Below the pieces are notes generated by a model. The model saw nothing but the letters and a program-made list of their open reading frames with translations. It had not been told where the DNA came from and did not search any database. A program made the translations under genes and the position numbers. From Adiantum capillus-veneris (lineage: Eukaryota > Streptophyta > Polypodiopsida > Polypodiales > Pteridaceae): DNA of 64,000 bases. Positions 46,160 through 58,313 of this stretch are shown piece after piece (positions within the stretch are counted from its first letter, which is position 1; every line of letters starts with the position of its first letter). The stretch covers positions 103,262,355 through 103,326,354 of the forward strand of contig CM043943.1 in NCBI GenBank assembly GCA_014529385.2. The letters run 5' to 3'.

Positions 46160-47124
46160 TGTTGCCATTCTGGTCTTAATGTGGACTCGAGCTTCACAAG
46201 CCAATGATGCTCCACACACATAGATTAGTGGGTGTGTGTGTGTGTGTGTGTGCGCCGTGCACACACCCAATTAGTTCTAATGTCCTTGCCCAATGCTCTC
46301 AAAATCCAACAAGCAAGTTGTTTACATAAATTGCCAAGTAAGCAAGTTGTTTACAAACCAAATTTCCAGCCTTGTCTACTCCAACTAATTTTTGTATATT
46401 GGAGTATACCATGCAGTGTCAGTGCTAAGCCATTGTGGTTTCAAGTTTACCACTTTGTTAAAGAAGGTATGAAAAAGTAATTGAGAGAGGGTATGGTGCA
46501 CATCTAATTCCAGTTGGAGTTTATTATCCAAGTTGCAACTAAGAAGGTCAATAAAAGTTAAGTGGGGGTTGAGTAGAGGAAGAAGAATATGGTTCAATCC
46601 CTTGATAAGCAGTGCTTATATCACGATTCTCACAAATCTTTAGGTTTGAAGTACAAATGTGAGATCCAAATTTTTCAAACTGAGATGTAAAGTTAGTGAG
46701 ATTAAGTCAATTACAACTATTGCAATGTGTTGTCTAAAAAAGCCAGTATTGTAGAACCAATTTTTTAGCGGTTCAGTGTTTCTCAGCCAAACATGGCGGA
46801 ATTAAGTAGACAAGTATTATTGAAATGTTGATGAAAAAATTTCGTAGACATAGATTTAGGTGGGTACAATTCTAAAATTTTGTTCACAAAAAGACAACGC
46901 ACAAAAATTTGATTCTCAACCTCCACACTACATAGGATCCTTCTTCTATCCTTCTAGCCAGGTTGGTAATTACCTGAAAATATTACAATCACTTACCAAG
47001 AAGATGTTTTACAAGTAGATTTTTGGCTCTTCCTTCGTTACTGTAGCTTTTAGTTTTTTCTCTACCAAAGTTAGAGCTCGAAATAATAGTAAGGATTAAA
47101 AACATCGTAAGAGAGTTAGAAGTG
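46160..47124. other. Gene-free stretch, 3' flank of the PPR gene
   Basis: It contains a GT tract at about 46232-46252 whose flanks TGCGCCGTGCACACACCC form a small hairpin with the GTGTGTG run. No coding region was recognised. Confidence 0.5.
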
Positions 47125-48360
47125 TTAGAGAAATAGGTCTTCTGAGAGATGGGTAGATTCTTCCTCTATGTTGGGTTTAAGCAAACTAAGTAGAGTTTTG
47201 ACTCCTTTGTAATTGTCATAGGATGTCAAAAATGTTCTTGGTTCATCTTCCTTAAGTTCTTTGAGAACTTCTAACATCATATTGCGGAAGTGAATGGAAG
47301 CAATATGTGCTAAAACCAAGTTACATGCTTGTCTTCTAAGCCATGACCCTATCAATGATGGGTGGAACCCTCGAGCTTTGTTAAGAAACAATAATTCCAA
47401 ATGATTTAACATATACCAAACAATATGCTCAAACCAAATGATACTCAACTCACACACTTCTTTGTTATCGAGAATTTATTGACGCATTTGATATATGGCC
47501 TGTAAATATTCCAAATAGAATATGAGTAATAATCTGCATTTGACTTAAAGAAGTCCATAACACCTTTTGTACGTCCATAAATCCCACTATTAGTGGAGCA
47601 CTTGGATGGATCTAAGAAGTTCATGGCAAAGGGAGCATTGATTAACTCTCCTTTGTCCAAGAATTGAGTGCCTTTAAGAATATGAACCTGACTTTCATCC
47701 ATGCAAGAACACGTAACTCGGCCAAAAAAAGCCAAGACTCAAGTAAGATAGGTACAAAAAAACCTTTGTTGGAGAGGGTCCAAAGTTAATTGTCAACGCT
47801 GGCTCCTTCGATCTCGACTTGTTTTGAAGGAAGAAGCGGAAAACACTTAGAAAATTTAGGTACCATTTCCAGCCTTGTGAACTCACTCAGAGAACATAAA
47901 TCCTATTGAAAATCCTTAAGTGCTTCTAGTATTGCTGGATTGTGGCTAAAAGTACTACTTTAGACATTGACAGAGGGAGCAGTAGGTGTAATAATGAAGG
48001 TTGGGTTAAGTCCACATAACTTTCTTAAGGACATTGGTTAGCTCTGCACCTGAGAAGGAGAAGGTAGCAAATGATTGGGTGTGAATTTTTTGCAGAAGAG
48101 TGAGTTTCTTTCTCGTCTAAAAGTTTGAGTCCATCTTTCTTGTTTTTCACAAGAGATGCTAAGAGCTCGATCTAATCATTAAAAGTAGAAGTTGAAGTAG
48201 GGAGCCTTCAATATAACATTTCAACATTGGTAGAACCAACAATAAGTTTAGAAGCAGTCACGTCCTCAATGCAACGTAAGACATAGAGGCTTGCTTTAGA
48301 AGGAATAGGTTCGACAGGGAATTCCATCTCAAGGGCTAAAGAATCATTCTAAAAGTAAAA
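47125..48360 (-). pseudogene. Decayed coding region of unknown family
   Basis: The minus strand is protein-like over more than 1 kb. 48360-48050 contains EMEFPVEPIPSKASLYVLRC and LASLVKNKKDGLKLLDEKE. 47735-47450 contains MDESQVHILKGTQFLDKGEL and INAPFAMNFLDPSKCSTNSG. 47450-47125 contains WYMLNHLELLFLNKARGFHP and MMLEVLKELKEDEPRTFLTS. A one-base frame change near 47450 joins the last two, and a stretch near 47740-48000 is full of stops. I recognise no domain. An intron or decay could explain the gaps. It may be a dead host gene or a transposon protein. Confidence 0.4.
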
Positions 48361-50113
48361 ATGAACCTTAATTAGAGAAAAAGAAATACAAATTATATTT
48401 CAAAAAAATTTATTGCCCTAGCGAGAAAGGGTCTATATCTATTTACAGGGTAAAGAAGAGATAACTTAGGGTTTTATTTGTGAATTTTGGCATGAGCCAT
48501 TCTAAGTTTCACATTGATAGCTTCTAGTATTTTGGAGTCATTAAGATTCTGCATTCGAGCAGTGTACTTGCCATTGCAAGGTACTTGAGAAAAATGAAAA
48601 ATGAAAACACTAAGATAGTGATACCTACTGCTTTTAAACCACTCAATTCGAGGATATTATGACTGTGAGTTGGTATCCCTAATAGATCTCTAGGTCAAAG
48701 AACTCAAATCTCTAATAATTAAGTACCTTATTAACCTCTTGGTACTAAATTGACAATTCAATTTAGGATGCATATGTGTGTGTGTTGGAGTATTCTACTA
48801 TATATCTTTATTCACAACTTGAACCAAACGATTCAAAAGAGAATTGACAATGGCAAGTAAAAATAGGTACATATTTTTTTCTGCTAAAATATGTGTACAT
48901 ATAAAAATACATTTTGATGTTTTAGTTACATCTAAAAGAAAAGAAGTTAAGTAGCTGCAAAAGACATTCTCTGCTTAGATAGGTTGAACATCTTTTGAAT
49001 ACAGAGATAATAGAAGTCAGAATCCTTACTTGCAACCATCATGCAAACAAAAAAATCATCAGCCTTTTTGTTTAGGCATGAAATGCAAGTACAATAGGAC
49101 GGACCTAATAGTTGTCATCCGTGTCCCTCTTATCCATACATTCAAATCTGTTCAATGATGACAAGAAATTTTGTTTAGAGCCATGTATGCCTATAGAAAT
49201 AAAGAGTAAATACTATAGTCTTGTTGGTATGTGATGCATAAATAAACAAAATTTTCAAAGCATAGTACTTAGCTAGGTTAAGAGCAAGAATAAACTCTAG
49301 CCCTCATGGCTATGAGAAAACCCTCCAAGCATAGTGTTTAGCTAAGTTAAGGACATGAATCGATAATAGCTCTCGTGGTTATGGAGAAGGTAAATTAAAA
49401 CTGAGTAACTAGCATTGAAAAAGTTTATTTTAATGCTTGTGTGTTATGTTGAAGGGGCTTAGTGCCTCCTTTGCACAACAGTTTCTCTCTTGATAAAAAG
49501 ATTGATTTTAAATCCTTAGGCATTACATTTTAAGGCTAGTAAACATTTTGACCAACCTATCATTGTTCACATGTCATAGTTCGATAGATATAACTCTAAC
49601 TGACTACTACTATGAATGTTTGTGAATGAAACAGGTAATGAAAACTTACTTTAAATGTCAAGATGAACTTATTTACTCAACTTAACGAGTTAATGCGAGA
49701 TGAAATTAGAGAGACCAACTCGAGTTATTTATATTTAGTTATAATTATGCAATATTGAGGAAACCATCCACATGAGAGGAGGAGGACGAATCCACTGCTT
49801 CATTATCCGTCCATTTTTTTTCCATGAGAGTGGCCATTTTGAGAATGTTTGTAGATAGACGGCTCCAAGATCAGGTGTTCTTCCACTGATATGCCTGGTG
49901 TTTGGACCTTTTGAGGTTTGTACCTTTGTATGAGAAGGTGATTTTGACAGAGGGAGTGCGGAAAATTGCTTATGAAAATTTTAAATCGTGTGTGTGAATT
50001 GTAGCTTATCGATTATAAAGATGAAAGCAAATGGTCACACAAAGAGAGAAAAAGTCGAGTGCGACCTGCAGCTTATAGCTGCATGGAGTAGTGTGCATAA
50101 TACCCCAGAGTAT
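48361..50113. other. Gene-free AT-rich stretch
   Basis: No gene or mobile element was recognised. A phrase of about 25 bp (AGCATAGTRYTTAGCTARGTTA) occurs twice near 49258 and 49328, within two similar 70-bp units. Confidence 0.4.
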
Positions 50114-50122
50114 GAGAGAGAG

Positions 50123-50210
<88 letters not shown>
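50114..50210. repeat. (GA)n(GT)n microsatellite
   Basis: A short GA run to 50126 is followed by 84 bp of GT. Confidence 0.97.
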
Positions 50211-50212
<2 letters not shown>

Positions 50213-50345
50213 CGTGCGTGCGTGAGGCATAGCAATGCAGCACAGGAAGCACTTAAGTAGCATGAAATGAGGAAAAGGGAGCCTTTTTCGGTGTTTTTCA
50301 TACAATGATAACATCATGAGCTTCTACTCAGGAGGCACGGCATAC

Positions 50346-50669
50346 CTAGGTGCAGTTCACATGGAGCTCTGGTTTGCAACTGGTTGCCAATCAGTTGCGA
50401 ACCAGTTTGGTTCACATGAGGTGTTGCGAGGAAAAAGTTTGCAATTGGTTGCAAACCGGTTGCGAAGCTGCTCCTAGGGGAGGAGGTGGAGCAGGCCGAA
50501 AACCATGGAAAAGGACAAAACTGTGCTCACTTTTTCAGCTTCGCAGAGGAAAAATACGCCATTTTTCAATGCATTTCCAGAATTTTTGCTTTTCATGGGA
50601 ACTGAGTAGTTGCTGGTTGCCAACCGGCAGCCGGTTGCAAGCCATGGTTCCACGTGAACTGCCTCCTAG
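50346..50669. mobile_element. 324-bp inverted-repeat element (MITE-like)
   Basis: The left end CTAGGTGCAGTTCACATGGA and the reverse complement of the right end CTAGGAGGCAGTTCACGTGG match over about 20 bp. Similarity extends further into the element through TTTGCAAC or TTGCAACC and GGTTGCC. The interior is packed with GGTTGC, TTGCAA and GTTGCGAACC variants in both orientations. Flanking octamers CGGCATAC and CTAGATAC agree at 5 of 8 positions, so an 8-bp hAT-type target duplication is possible but not shown. It has no coding capacity. Confidence 0.6.
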
Positions 50670-50831
50670 CTAGATACAATTGGGGGCAAGGCACCATCGG
50701 CCCCAATCACCAGTCATCCCCTGCCCCCAATCGTACCTAGGTAGGTATACGGTGCCTCCCGAGCCAAAGCTCATGATGTTGAGGCAAGTCATAATATGGG
50801 AATTATTGTGAGGATCTATCCAAAACTTCTC

Positions 50832-50833
<2 letters not shown>

Positions 50834-50867
<34 letters not shown>
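50834..50867. repeat. (GA)n microsatellite
   Basis: About 34 bp of GA. Confidence 0.95.
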
Positions 50868-50869
<2 letters not shown>

Positions 50870-53819
50870 TAAGGCAATAGAGCCAAATTCTATTTTGCAT
50901 GGCTCCGAGCGTTTCTGTTTTGCCAAAAAAGGGCATGGTAGAGCCCAAGTAAGGAAATAGCAAATTTATGGTCGAATCTATTATGTAGGAAGGTATTCGC
51001 CTTTGCGCAAGTTGCAAAAATCCCACAACTAGCAATTGCGGCCTTAGTGTCCACTGAAGACAAGATGTAAAAGTATAGGTGTCTCAATAAAAAAATTCAA
51101 GCCGTTCTTATAGAACTAGGGGTTTCCACCAATTAAGGTTACGACAGACAACCTCCTTTGAATTCTCTGATGAATTGGTAGCCTTGAAACGAGAGATTGA
51201 AGCAAAAAACAAAATTTTTGCTATAGAATTATGACTTTGTGTGTGTGCGCACGCACGTGTGTGTGTGCATGTGCGTGTGCACGCGCATCCAATTAGTTAT
51301 AATATCATTCAATACTATCGACATAGAGCAAGAAGCCGGCTTACCATATTTCATCACTTCTCAAGGCTCAGCATCCTCTTAAGGGTTACAAAATTTTATC
51401 AAAAGATCAAGCGGGCTTGGGATGCCATTAAGTATTGATAGCCGTTTTTCGGCTCTTTGTAATTGCCATAGTGAGTTACCTCACCCTACCAAAATCACCC
51501 AAACACTGTGGCTATCCCTACCATTTCACTGTACATAGGCGTGCGTGAGTCACGGGACTTTTCCCATATCTTCTTAAAAAACCCTCAATTAGCTAGTCAT
51601 TGGGCTAGTTGAGCCAAAAAAATAAAAATAAAATAAAAATAAAATAAAAAATATAAGTATATTATGGCCCATGCGTATGTAAATATTTCTTTGTATATAG
51701 GGCCTAAATAAAAGATTTTTTCATAATTATTTTGGTATTTATTTAAATATTTCTACCTAGGTGTGTGTTATTTATGCTCTGTACATTGCCTCACCATTAC
51801 CACAATTTTTTCTTACCATTTTTCATACTCTTTATTCCATATAGAAATATTTTCATGTAAGCTTCTCTTATATTTGGTGTAACTCCACCCCAACAAAAAT
51901 CCAAAAAAACTAGTTTTATTTATGTGTATATTTTTTCACTATTGTGATTTTTCCCTTCCTACATCTATTTTGTTTTTTTTTCTAAAAAATTAGAACACCA
52001 AAAATATTTATCTTTTTATGGTAGCCTCATAATGAGAGAGATTTCTTTTGACCCCTTGATATTTTTTCCACTTATATTATTTATATTTGACATGTACATA
52101 TTTTTTAGACCCCTCAATATTTGATTTTCTTAGTTGTACTATTCACTTATATCATAATCTCAACAATATCTTCAATTATAGACCTACCAAATAAGGTCAA
52201 GGGTAGGTGGCATGCATACATGCACTATGGAGGGCTCACTCTTGGAGGTATTCAAAAGAATCATCCAAAGAAGGACCCCACAAGGACCTTGTGCAGTGGA
52301 AAAAAACGGTTGGTTTTGCTGAATTTTTAAAGTTCACTTGCTCTCCGAATTTGAAAAGGTGATACAAACAAAAGTTGTAGCTCGTGGGCTGAACTTTTGC
52401 CTCATATTTTTTCATATTTTTTTGAGCTACGAGCTGTGAGCTATGATTTTATTAGTGGACCCCAGTTTTCCCATGCTATGCAGCCACACTCTCTCTTCCA
52501 CTTTATCATTTTCCTCTTTCACACACACTTCTCCACTCATCATCCCCACCTCTCTCACCACTCCTCTCTGCACCCTACTCACCTTCTCCTCAACCTTGAA
52601 GAATAAGAGAAACCATGGTGAACTCATACCTCCCACACACAATTCCATTCCAAAATTGACCACCTAGTCTCATTTTTCCTCCTCCAATTTACCCATATCT
52701 ATCAAAAAAACCACAAAATTCAGCCTCTTCTCTTAAAAGACAGCATCATGGTGGTTGATTACTCAGCTTCAATTACCTTGTCTCTCAAGGAAGGTCAAGA
52801 GTGGAGAAAAAATGTACCGTCAAAGCTAGTGGACCGTCAACAAGCGTAAAAAATTGGCCCTACTCAAGACACTTGGAGCATCAACCTTGTAAGAAATCCA
52901 CCTTTTCTTACCTCTTAAGAGTTTTTCTTCCTTATTTGTATCCTACATGGATACTCCCATTGTAAATATCCAATTCCATTTGTAAATTAATACTAACTCT
53001 ACTAACACTAACCCACTATGAAAAGTCCTACCACCTCCATTTCTCTCCTCTCTCTTTCCCCACCAACTTCTTGATAATTCCAAGCAAAAGAAATTAGATA
53101 AATTGCTGAAAATCTAACTCAACCATGGTTAGAGGAGTAACCCTAGCCTTCAAAATTGCTATAAAAGGAGGGTGTAGCTAGCACAAAAGGGGGAGCCATA
53201 AGCAAGAGCACTATGCTATAGCTTGAGAAGCCAAGCTCAAACTCTCTAGAAGGAGCTCTTGAGTGGAAGCTCATTGTCTTATGCATGTGCATGTGTTGTA
53301 ATAGGGGATTAGCAAGGGAACTCTATGCCATTGTAAGAGAGAGAGTGATCATTCAATTGAGAGTAGGAAATCTATCATTTCTCCTACTAGTGTAAGCCCA
53401 ACATTTGCTGAATCAAGGAGGGTGGATTTGGACTAAGCTTGGATACTTTGTCTCCCTTCCAACGTGAAGTAATGGACAACAATGATGCGTAAGTGTCTTG
53501 GTGTTTTTTGTTAAGTTCTTGATAGCTTGTCTCTGGTGTTGTCATCAATCTAGCCATAAATCCCACATACTGTAAGAGGGCGACAGGGTGGAGAGGACTC
53601 CCCTGGCCTTAAGACCGTGATTGGGGTGGCTTTTCTTGTGATGTGTTGTGGTGAAATTTACGCAAGCTATGTTGAACAAATACTAATCTCACTTTGATTT
53701 GTCATGACAGATTAAGAAGGTATTAATGCAACAAGCACCCCCTACGCCTTTCTCTCTCTTTCTTAAATATATAGTTGTGTTTGCTTGATCATTGCCGATA
53801 CGTTTCAAAGCAGCCCGAG

Positions 53820-53821
<2 letters not shown>
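50868..53821. other. Gene-free stretch, possible LTR-like promoter near 53155
   Basis: It is largely AT-rich, with an (AAAAT)n-like run near 51617-51655. At 53159-53168 TATAAAAGGA stands in a context (about 100 bp further, GAAGCCAAGCTCAAACTCTC, then GAGAGAGTGATCATTCAATT) that resembles the R/U5 part of a plant LTR. No LTR ends or primer site were found. Short open frames around 52.4-52.7 kb are pyrimidine-rich artefacts. Confidence 0.3.

Positions 53822-53882
<61 letters not shown>
53822..53882. repeat. (CT)n microsatellite
   Basis: About 61 bp of CT. Confidence 0.97.
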
Positions 53883-53885
<3 letters not shown>

Positions 53886-54292
53886 GCGTCCTAGTTCGCA
53901 TCCAAAACTAGGTGGTGCCCCAAATTTGTGTAGGGTTAGGTTGCGGGTTTGTGTGTGTGTTTGTTGTTTTTTCCAACCCCAACCCAATTGAGCAGCATGG
54001 GAGCCTAGAAGAGTGCTTGGAGGCCACTCTTCTTGTTGCCCGCCCCAGACCGCCTCAGTATCATAGGACACAGTAAGATTCAAGAGTCAACAACTTACCA
54101 TTGTGTGTTTTCATTTTAAAAAAAATCATCAAAATTATGTTCTCAATACTAATACTACTGATGTGGAAAAATTTCCAACTCAAAAGCCATGCAAATCAAC
54201 CTGAGATGTCAACAATTTGGTAAAAGATTAAGTCTTCTAATTTCTTAGCAAGTGAAACTTGCAAAAGGAGAGAGAAAGCAATTAGGAAAGAG

Positions 54293-54305
<13 letters not shown>

Positions 54306-54326
<21 letters not shown>

Positions 54327-54327
54327 G
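54306..54327 (+). repeat. Poly-G tract, 22 bases
   Basis: Twenty-two consecutive G follow a T10-plus run, with more G-runs (GGGGGGAGGGAGGGG) just downstream. Such sequence can form G-quadruplexes, and its length should be treated as uncertain in sequencing. Confidence 0.85.
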
Positions 54328-54675
54328 CGCGGGGGGAGGGAGGGGCGAGGTAATAGACACCAATTTCACACCAAACGCATTTTGCTTAGATTAGCTCTTC
54401 AGTGGTGTAAAAAATTGGTGGAGGGAGGGGATATAAATAGGAGGGGAGTTATTCCACAAATTCCAAGGAGGCACAAAAAAGAGGGGATTTTTTAGGGGTG
54501 TACAAAAAAGGAGGCTAGTAAAAGGGTGTACAAAAATTGGAGGCAAGTTTAGAGTTATTGAGTTGTACAAGAAAGGAGGCTATTTTAATGACGTAGTGTA
54601 AAGTACCATGGTTGACAGAAAACACTAAGAGGAGAAGCATATGTGAGGAAGGTTTTAGCAAAAATTGGGAGAAGA

Positions 54676-54700
54676 GGGGGGGGGGGGGGGGGGGGGGGGG
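54676..54700 (+). repeat. Poly-G tract, 25 bases
   Basis: Twenty-five consecutive G, 349 bp from the end of the first tract. The surroundings are purine-rich on this strand. Confidence 0.85.
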
Positions 54701-55267
54701 ACAATAGGTATGACTGGGTTTTTTTGAGAGAAGGGAACCAAGGTTTGGTGCATTAAGCCAATACACAATAGGTTTTGGAAGATGTGCAAGCTCAGGAGTG
54801 GTTTTGAAAAGCCTGGAGAGAGGTTTGTTGATGGAGAGGGAGAGGTTGAGAGTACGGGTAAGGTGAAAAGGGAGTTTTTACAATGGTAGGTGGCGGTTTG
54901 TTTTTTAGGCTTTTTTGAAGGAGAGAAGATCTAGAGTTGTAAGAAACGAAACGGAAACATGCTTCCAAAAGAAAGGGTGGGTAACCTTTTGCCCTTAGAC
55001 TAGCAAAGAAGAGGTTTCGGATAGAGATAAATCTCGAATGGAAGCTTTCCCAAACGATGTATCTTTTAAGTTCTGAAAGGATGAAGGAAATCTTTTGATG
55101 TGTAGGATGCCAAGACTGCAAAGGGCTATAATTGTAAGAGTTGAAACTCTTTTGATGACATCTAGAATCAAGAATACCATGGGTGGAAAACGAGGTCCCT
55201 TTGAAAAAATGGATGTCTAAAACAATCGCCTCTTTGAAAGGAGATGAAGGAAGAGATCTTGATATGG

Positions 55268-57450
55268 GATCTGGTGATTCTTCTTCTCGATTTTGAGAAA
55301 GCCTACGATAGAGTTAATTGAGACTTTTTGGAGGGCACTCTATGCAGGATGGTCTTCTGAGATGCTTGCATCAGAGGGGTGTCAGCTTTGTACAGACGGG
55401 CACACAGTCCAGTACTTTCGTCAAGAGACAGAGGTGATTGTTTCATGCTCACACGTTCGGTCAGACAGGGCTGCCCTCTTGCCCCCTTCCTCTTTATGTT
55501 CTATGATGAGGCAATGAGCAAGTTTTTGGTTTCACAACAGGTTGGTTTACGTGGCTTAGTGCTCCCTATTCGGGGAGATGAGCTACTGGACGTTGAGTTT
55601 GCAGACGACTCAGCCTTGTACTTGGATGTCCAGGAGGCCAATCTTCACAGGTGTAAGCAGGCTCTTCAGACTTTCTGTTATGCATCTGGCGCACTGAGGA
55701 GTTCTTGCTCCAACGGCTTAGTGTTAGGGTGCCTCATGCTGGAGGCCCCTGTCGACCCTCGACTAGATGGATTTTCACAGAGATGCGTAGAGTTGGCTTG
55801 AGCAGGAGACTGGAGGGCCGCTTTGCTATGGGTCTACTCCGATCTTGGGAGCAACTGCGAAGAGGCCTGGAGCAGCTTCAGCCTACTTGCACGGAGGAGC
55901 ACCTAAGACAGCCCCTTGTTTGGAACCCCATGGTTAGCACACACAGAGGCCGCTTGGTTGGTAGTCGGCCTCATGTTTCCTGGGGTCCCATGGCAGAGGG
56001 TCCAGCACGTCCTTTCGGTGACTGGTTGCAGTTTTCCGGCTTGTCAGAGGAGCTTCAAGGCATTCAACTCTATAGGGCATGAGAGGGGTGCAAAGAATGT
56101 GTCAGGACATCTCAGAGGTAGTACCAACTGAGTGGCTCACACCTCTCGAGTCAATAGTGCCCAAATGGATGGGAGCCTTCACGTGATTAGAGGTTCTCAT
56201 CTCAGTTCGGGCTTGCTTAGAGACTATACCCTCCCTGTTTTTTGAGCTATAGGGTGAGGGATGTTTACATAGAGTTGCAGTAGAGACTCCACAGGTGGCA
56301 GAGTGTTGTTTTTAGAGGATCCAAGTGGTGGGCATCTATGGGGGGACTTGTCTCGTAGATCCCAACCCATTAGCTCTTGAGACTGGCCACTGGAGACTGT
56401 GGGTTTGGGAGAGCTTTCCACTGGAAAGAGTACAGTGGGATCCTGGAGAGTGGCTTTGGAAGGACCCTTTCTCCTCAGCAGACCATCCAGGTGTCCCTTT
56501 CTTTTCGTACACTATTCGACTAGGACATCACATACTGGCAGCAGTGCAGAGAGAGGCTCGTCCTGCTATCTACAACACCTCATTGGGAGGAGGAGGGTCT
56601 CACAGTTGAGTTCTTGGCAGCTTTTTGGGAGAGGTTGTGGGACTCCAGACAGCCGAGGGAAGTCACTTTATTCCAGTGGCTGGTTGCACACCAAGCTACA
56701 ACAGTTGGGAGCTGGCTTGTACATAGTGGTCTCTTGGCCGCATGTGCAACTTGTGACCATCTTGTGGAGAGACAATGTCACTGTCTTTGGGATTGTCCTT
56801 TGGCACAGCAGGTGTGGCTTCATGTTCTTTGACTAATGCCAGCTCCTTCCACATCTTGGCAGTACACATGGGGAGCATCTGCTTGGTCTACTCTCGCGGG
56901 CCTGGTACTTCAGTTTGAGCTATCCTCCACCAGCAAGATGATAGTGATGTAGGGGAGTTGAGCTATCCTCCACCAGCAGGATGATAGTGATGTAGTGATC
57001 AAGATGATAGTGAGAGTGTTGGGATCTCATTAGCGGCCTGACACTCTGGTTCATCTGGCGGGTCTAGTGCTTCCGCATCTTCGAGGCTTGCCCTATACCA
57101 CCAGCAGAGATTGTTCGGGATCTTTGGCTAGAGCTAATCCATACTCTTAGAGGACAGTTCGAGAGACTCCAAGGCAGCTATGACAGCATGCGGGAGGCTT
57201 TCCTTCGACTCAGGCATCCTGGGCATTTCTTCACCACGTTCCAGGGTGTGCTTAGATGGCACTACCGTCCACCTGTGTGACTCTTCCCGCCTCCCATCTC
57301 TTGACTTAGCCTCATTGTACATATCCTGTTTTTTCATTGGGAGAGTCTTCCCATCATGATTGTTGTAGCCCTCTCTTGCAGAGGTGGTTGTAGCCCTATA
57401 GGCAATTTTCATTAACTAATAAAAGGATCTTTTCCTCAAAAAAAAAAAAG
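55268..57450 (+). mobile_element. LINE retrotransposon, 3' part, decayed
   Basis: The plus strand carries reverse transcriptase motifs of plant L1-like LINEs: LLLDFEKAYDRVN (near 55283-55320), SVRQGCPLAPFLFMFYDEAM (55460-55520) and the catalytic FADDSALYL (55600-55626). The typical YASGA motif follows. After this the reading frame is disrupted and part of the enzyme is missing. Near 56600-56830 a zinc-binding tail is seen (FWERLWDSRQPREVTLFQWL, then CATCDHLVERQCHCLWDCP). The element ends with a poly-A of 12 bases at 57439-57450 after an AATAAAAGG-like signal. Two Trp codons in the polymerase have become TGA. The 5' half (endonuclease) was not found. Confidence 0.85.
56913..56997. repeat. About 43-bp tandem duplication in LINE
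   Basis: The unit containing GAGCTATCCTCCACCAGCA and GATGATAGTGATGTAG is present twice in tandem with one internal difference (AAGATG versus AGGATG). Confidence 0.85.
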
Positions 57451-57499
57451 GCTCAAAAGAAAAAGGAAAATGCACCTATTCCAGATGTTTCCACCAATG

Positions 57500-58250
57500 G
57501 AGACTTATACAAGATGTAGAATGGGCTTTTAATGTGCAATATCAATACAACCCATCTATGGATCATGTGTGGTAATTGGAACTAAGAACATTATAATTTG
57601 CTTCTTTTAAGACTATCCCTAATGAAATACTAAAAAGTGTGCCAACAATGGCTTTTATTTAGTTCAAGAAATTGAAAACTTTGCATTTATTGTTGCATGT
57701 GGTAGCTCTTTTACACTTTTAGAGGCTTTGTATGTGCCTCACATCAAGAAGATTATTTTGACTTTGTTTTCACTTACAAAATGTATTCTTGTATTCAAGT
57801 TTACGGATGAAAAATTTACTATGCATGATCTCATTGTTGGTGATACTATTGTGGCATGTAGTACTTTGTTTTGTTGGCTATATAATATCAATGTGTACAA
57901 GAAATGCATGGAAGATTGAGAATGCATAATTTTTCATTCAAAAGGCTATTTTAGTTGCAAAACTTTGGCATGTTGGTTTTCGGTTTTCTACATTTACAAA
58001 AATTTGGTATGGTTTCTCATTTCCCTCACTTGAGGCACCATTGCAACATATTAATGACGGCTCTATTTTCAAAAAATGCAATGTTCTAAATTTTCAAAGG
58101 ATGGTTCAATGAAAGCTACTCACAATTTGTAGCTTCTCCATAGTGATGTTTGTGGTCCATTGTATACTACATGTTTCGGAAATTGTTTGTACTTGTTGCT
58201 TTTATTGATGATTAATCCAGCATGCTAGTTGGATACTCTTAACGACCTCC
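57500..58250 (+). mobile_element. Ty1/copia pol fragment
   Basis: Plus-strand translation shows the segment after the copia protease (LLEALYVPHIKKIILTLFSL, where plant copia has L-x-x-V-L-Y-V-P-x-L-K-x-N-L-L-S-V) and then the integrase entry LLHSDVCGPLYTTCFGN. These are diagnostic of Ty1/copia. There are many stops and frame changes. It starts right after the LINE poly-A tail, so the LINE may have inserted into this copia copy. Confidence 0.75.
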
Positions 58251-58269
58251 TCCTTTGTTGCTTCAAGGT

Positions 58270-58271
<2 letters not shown>

Positions 58272-58310
<39 letters not shown>
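58272..58310. repeat. (GA)n microsatellite
   Basis: About 39 bp of GA. Confidence 0.97.

Positions 58311-58313
<3 letters not shown>

Noticed and set aside
52397-52667. Open frames near 52.4-52.7 kb
   Set aside because: Pyrimidine-rich sequence with few stops on either strand; no homology or start context.
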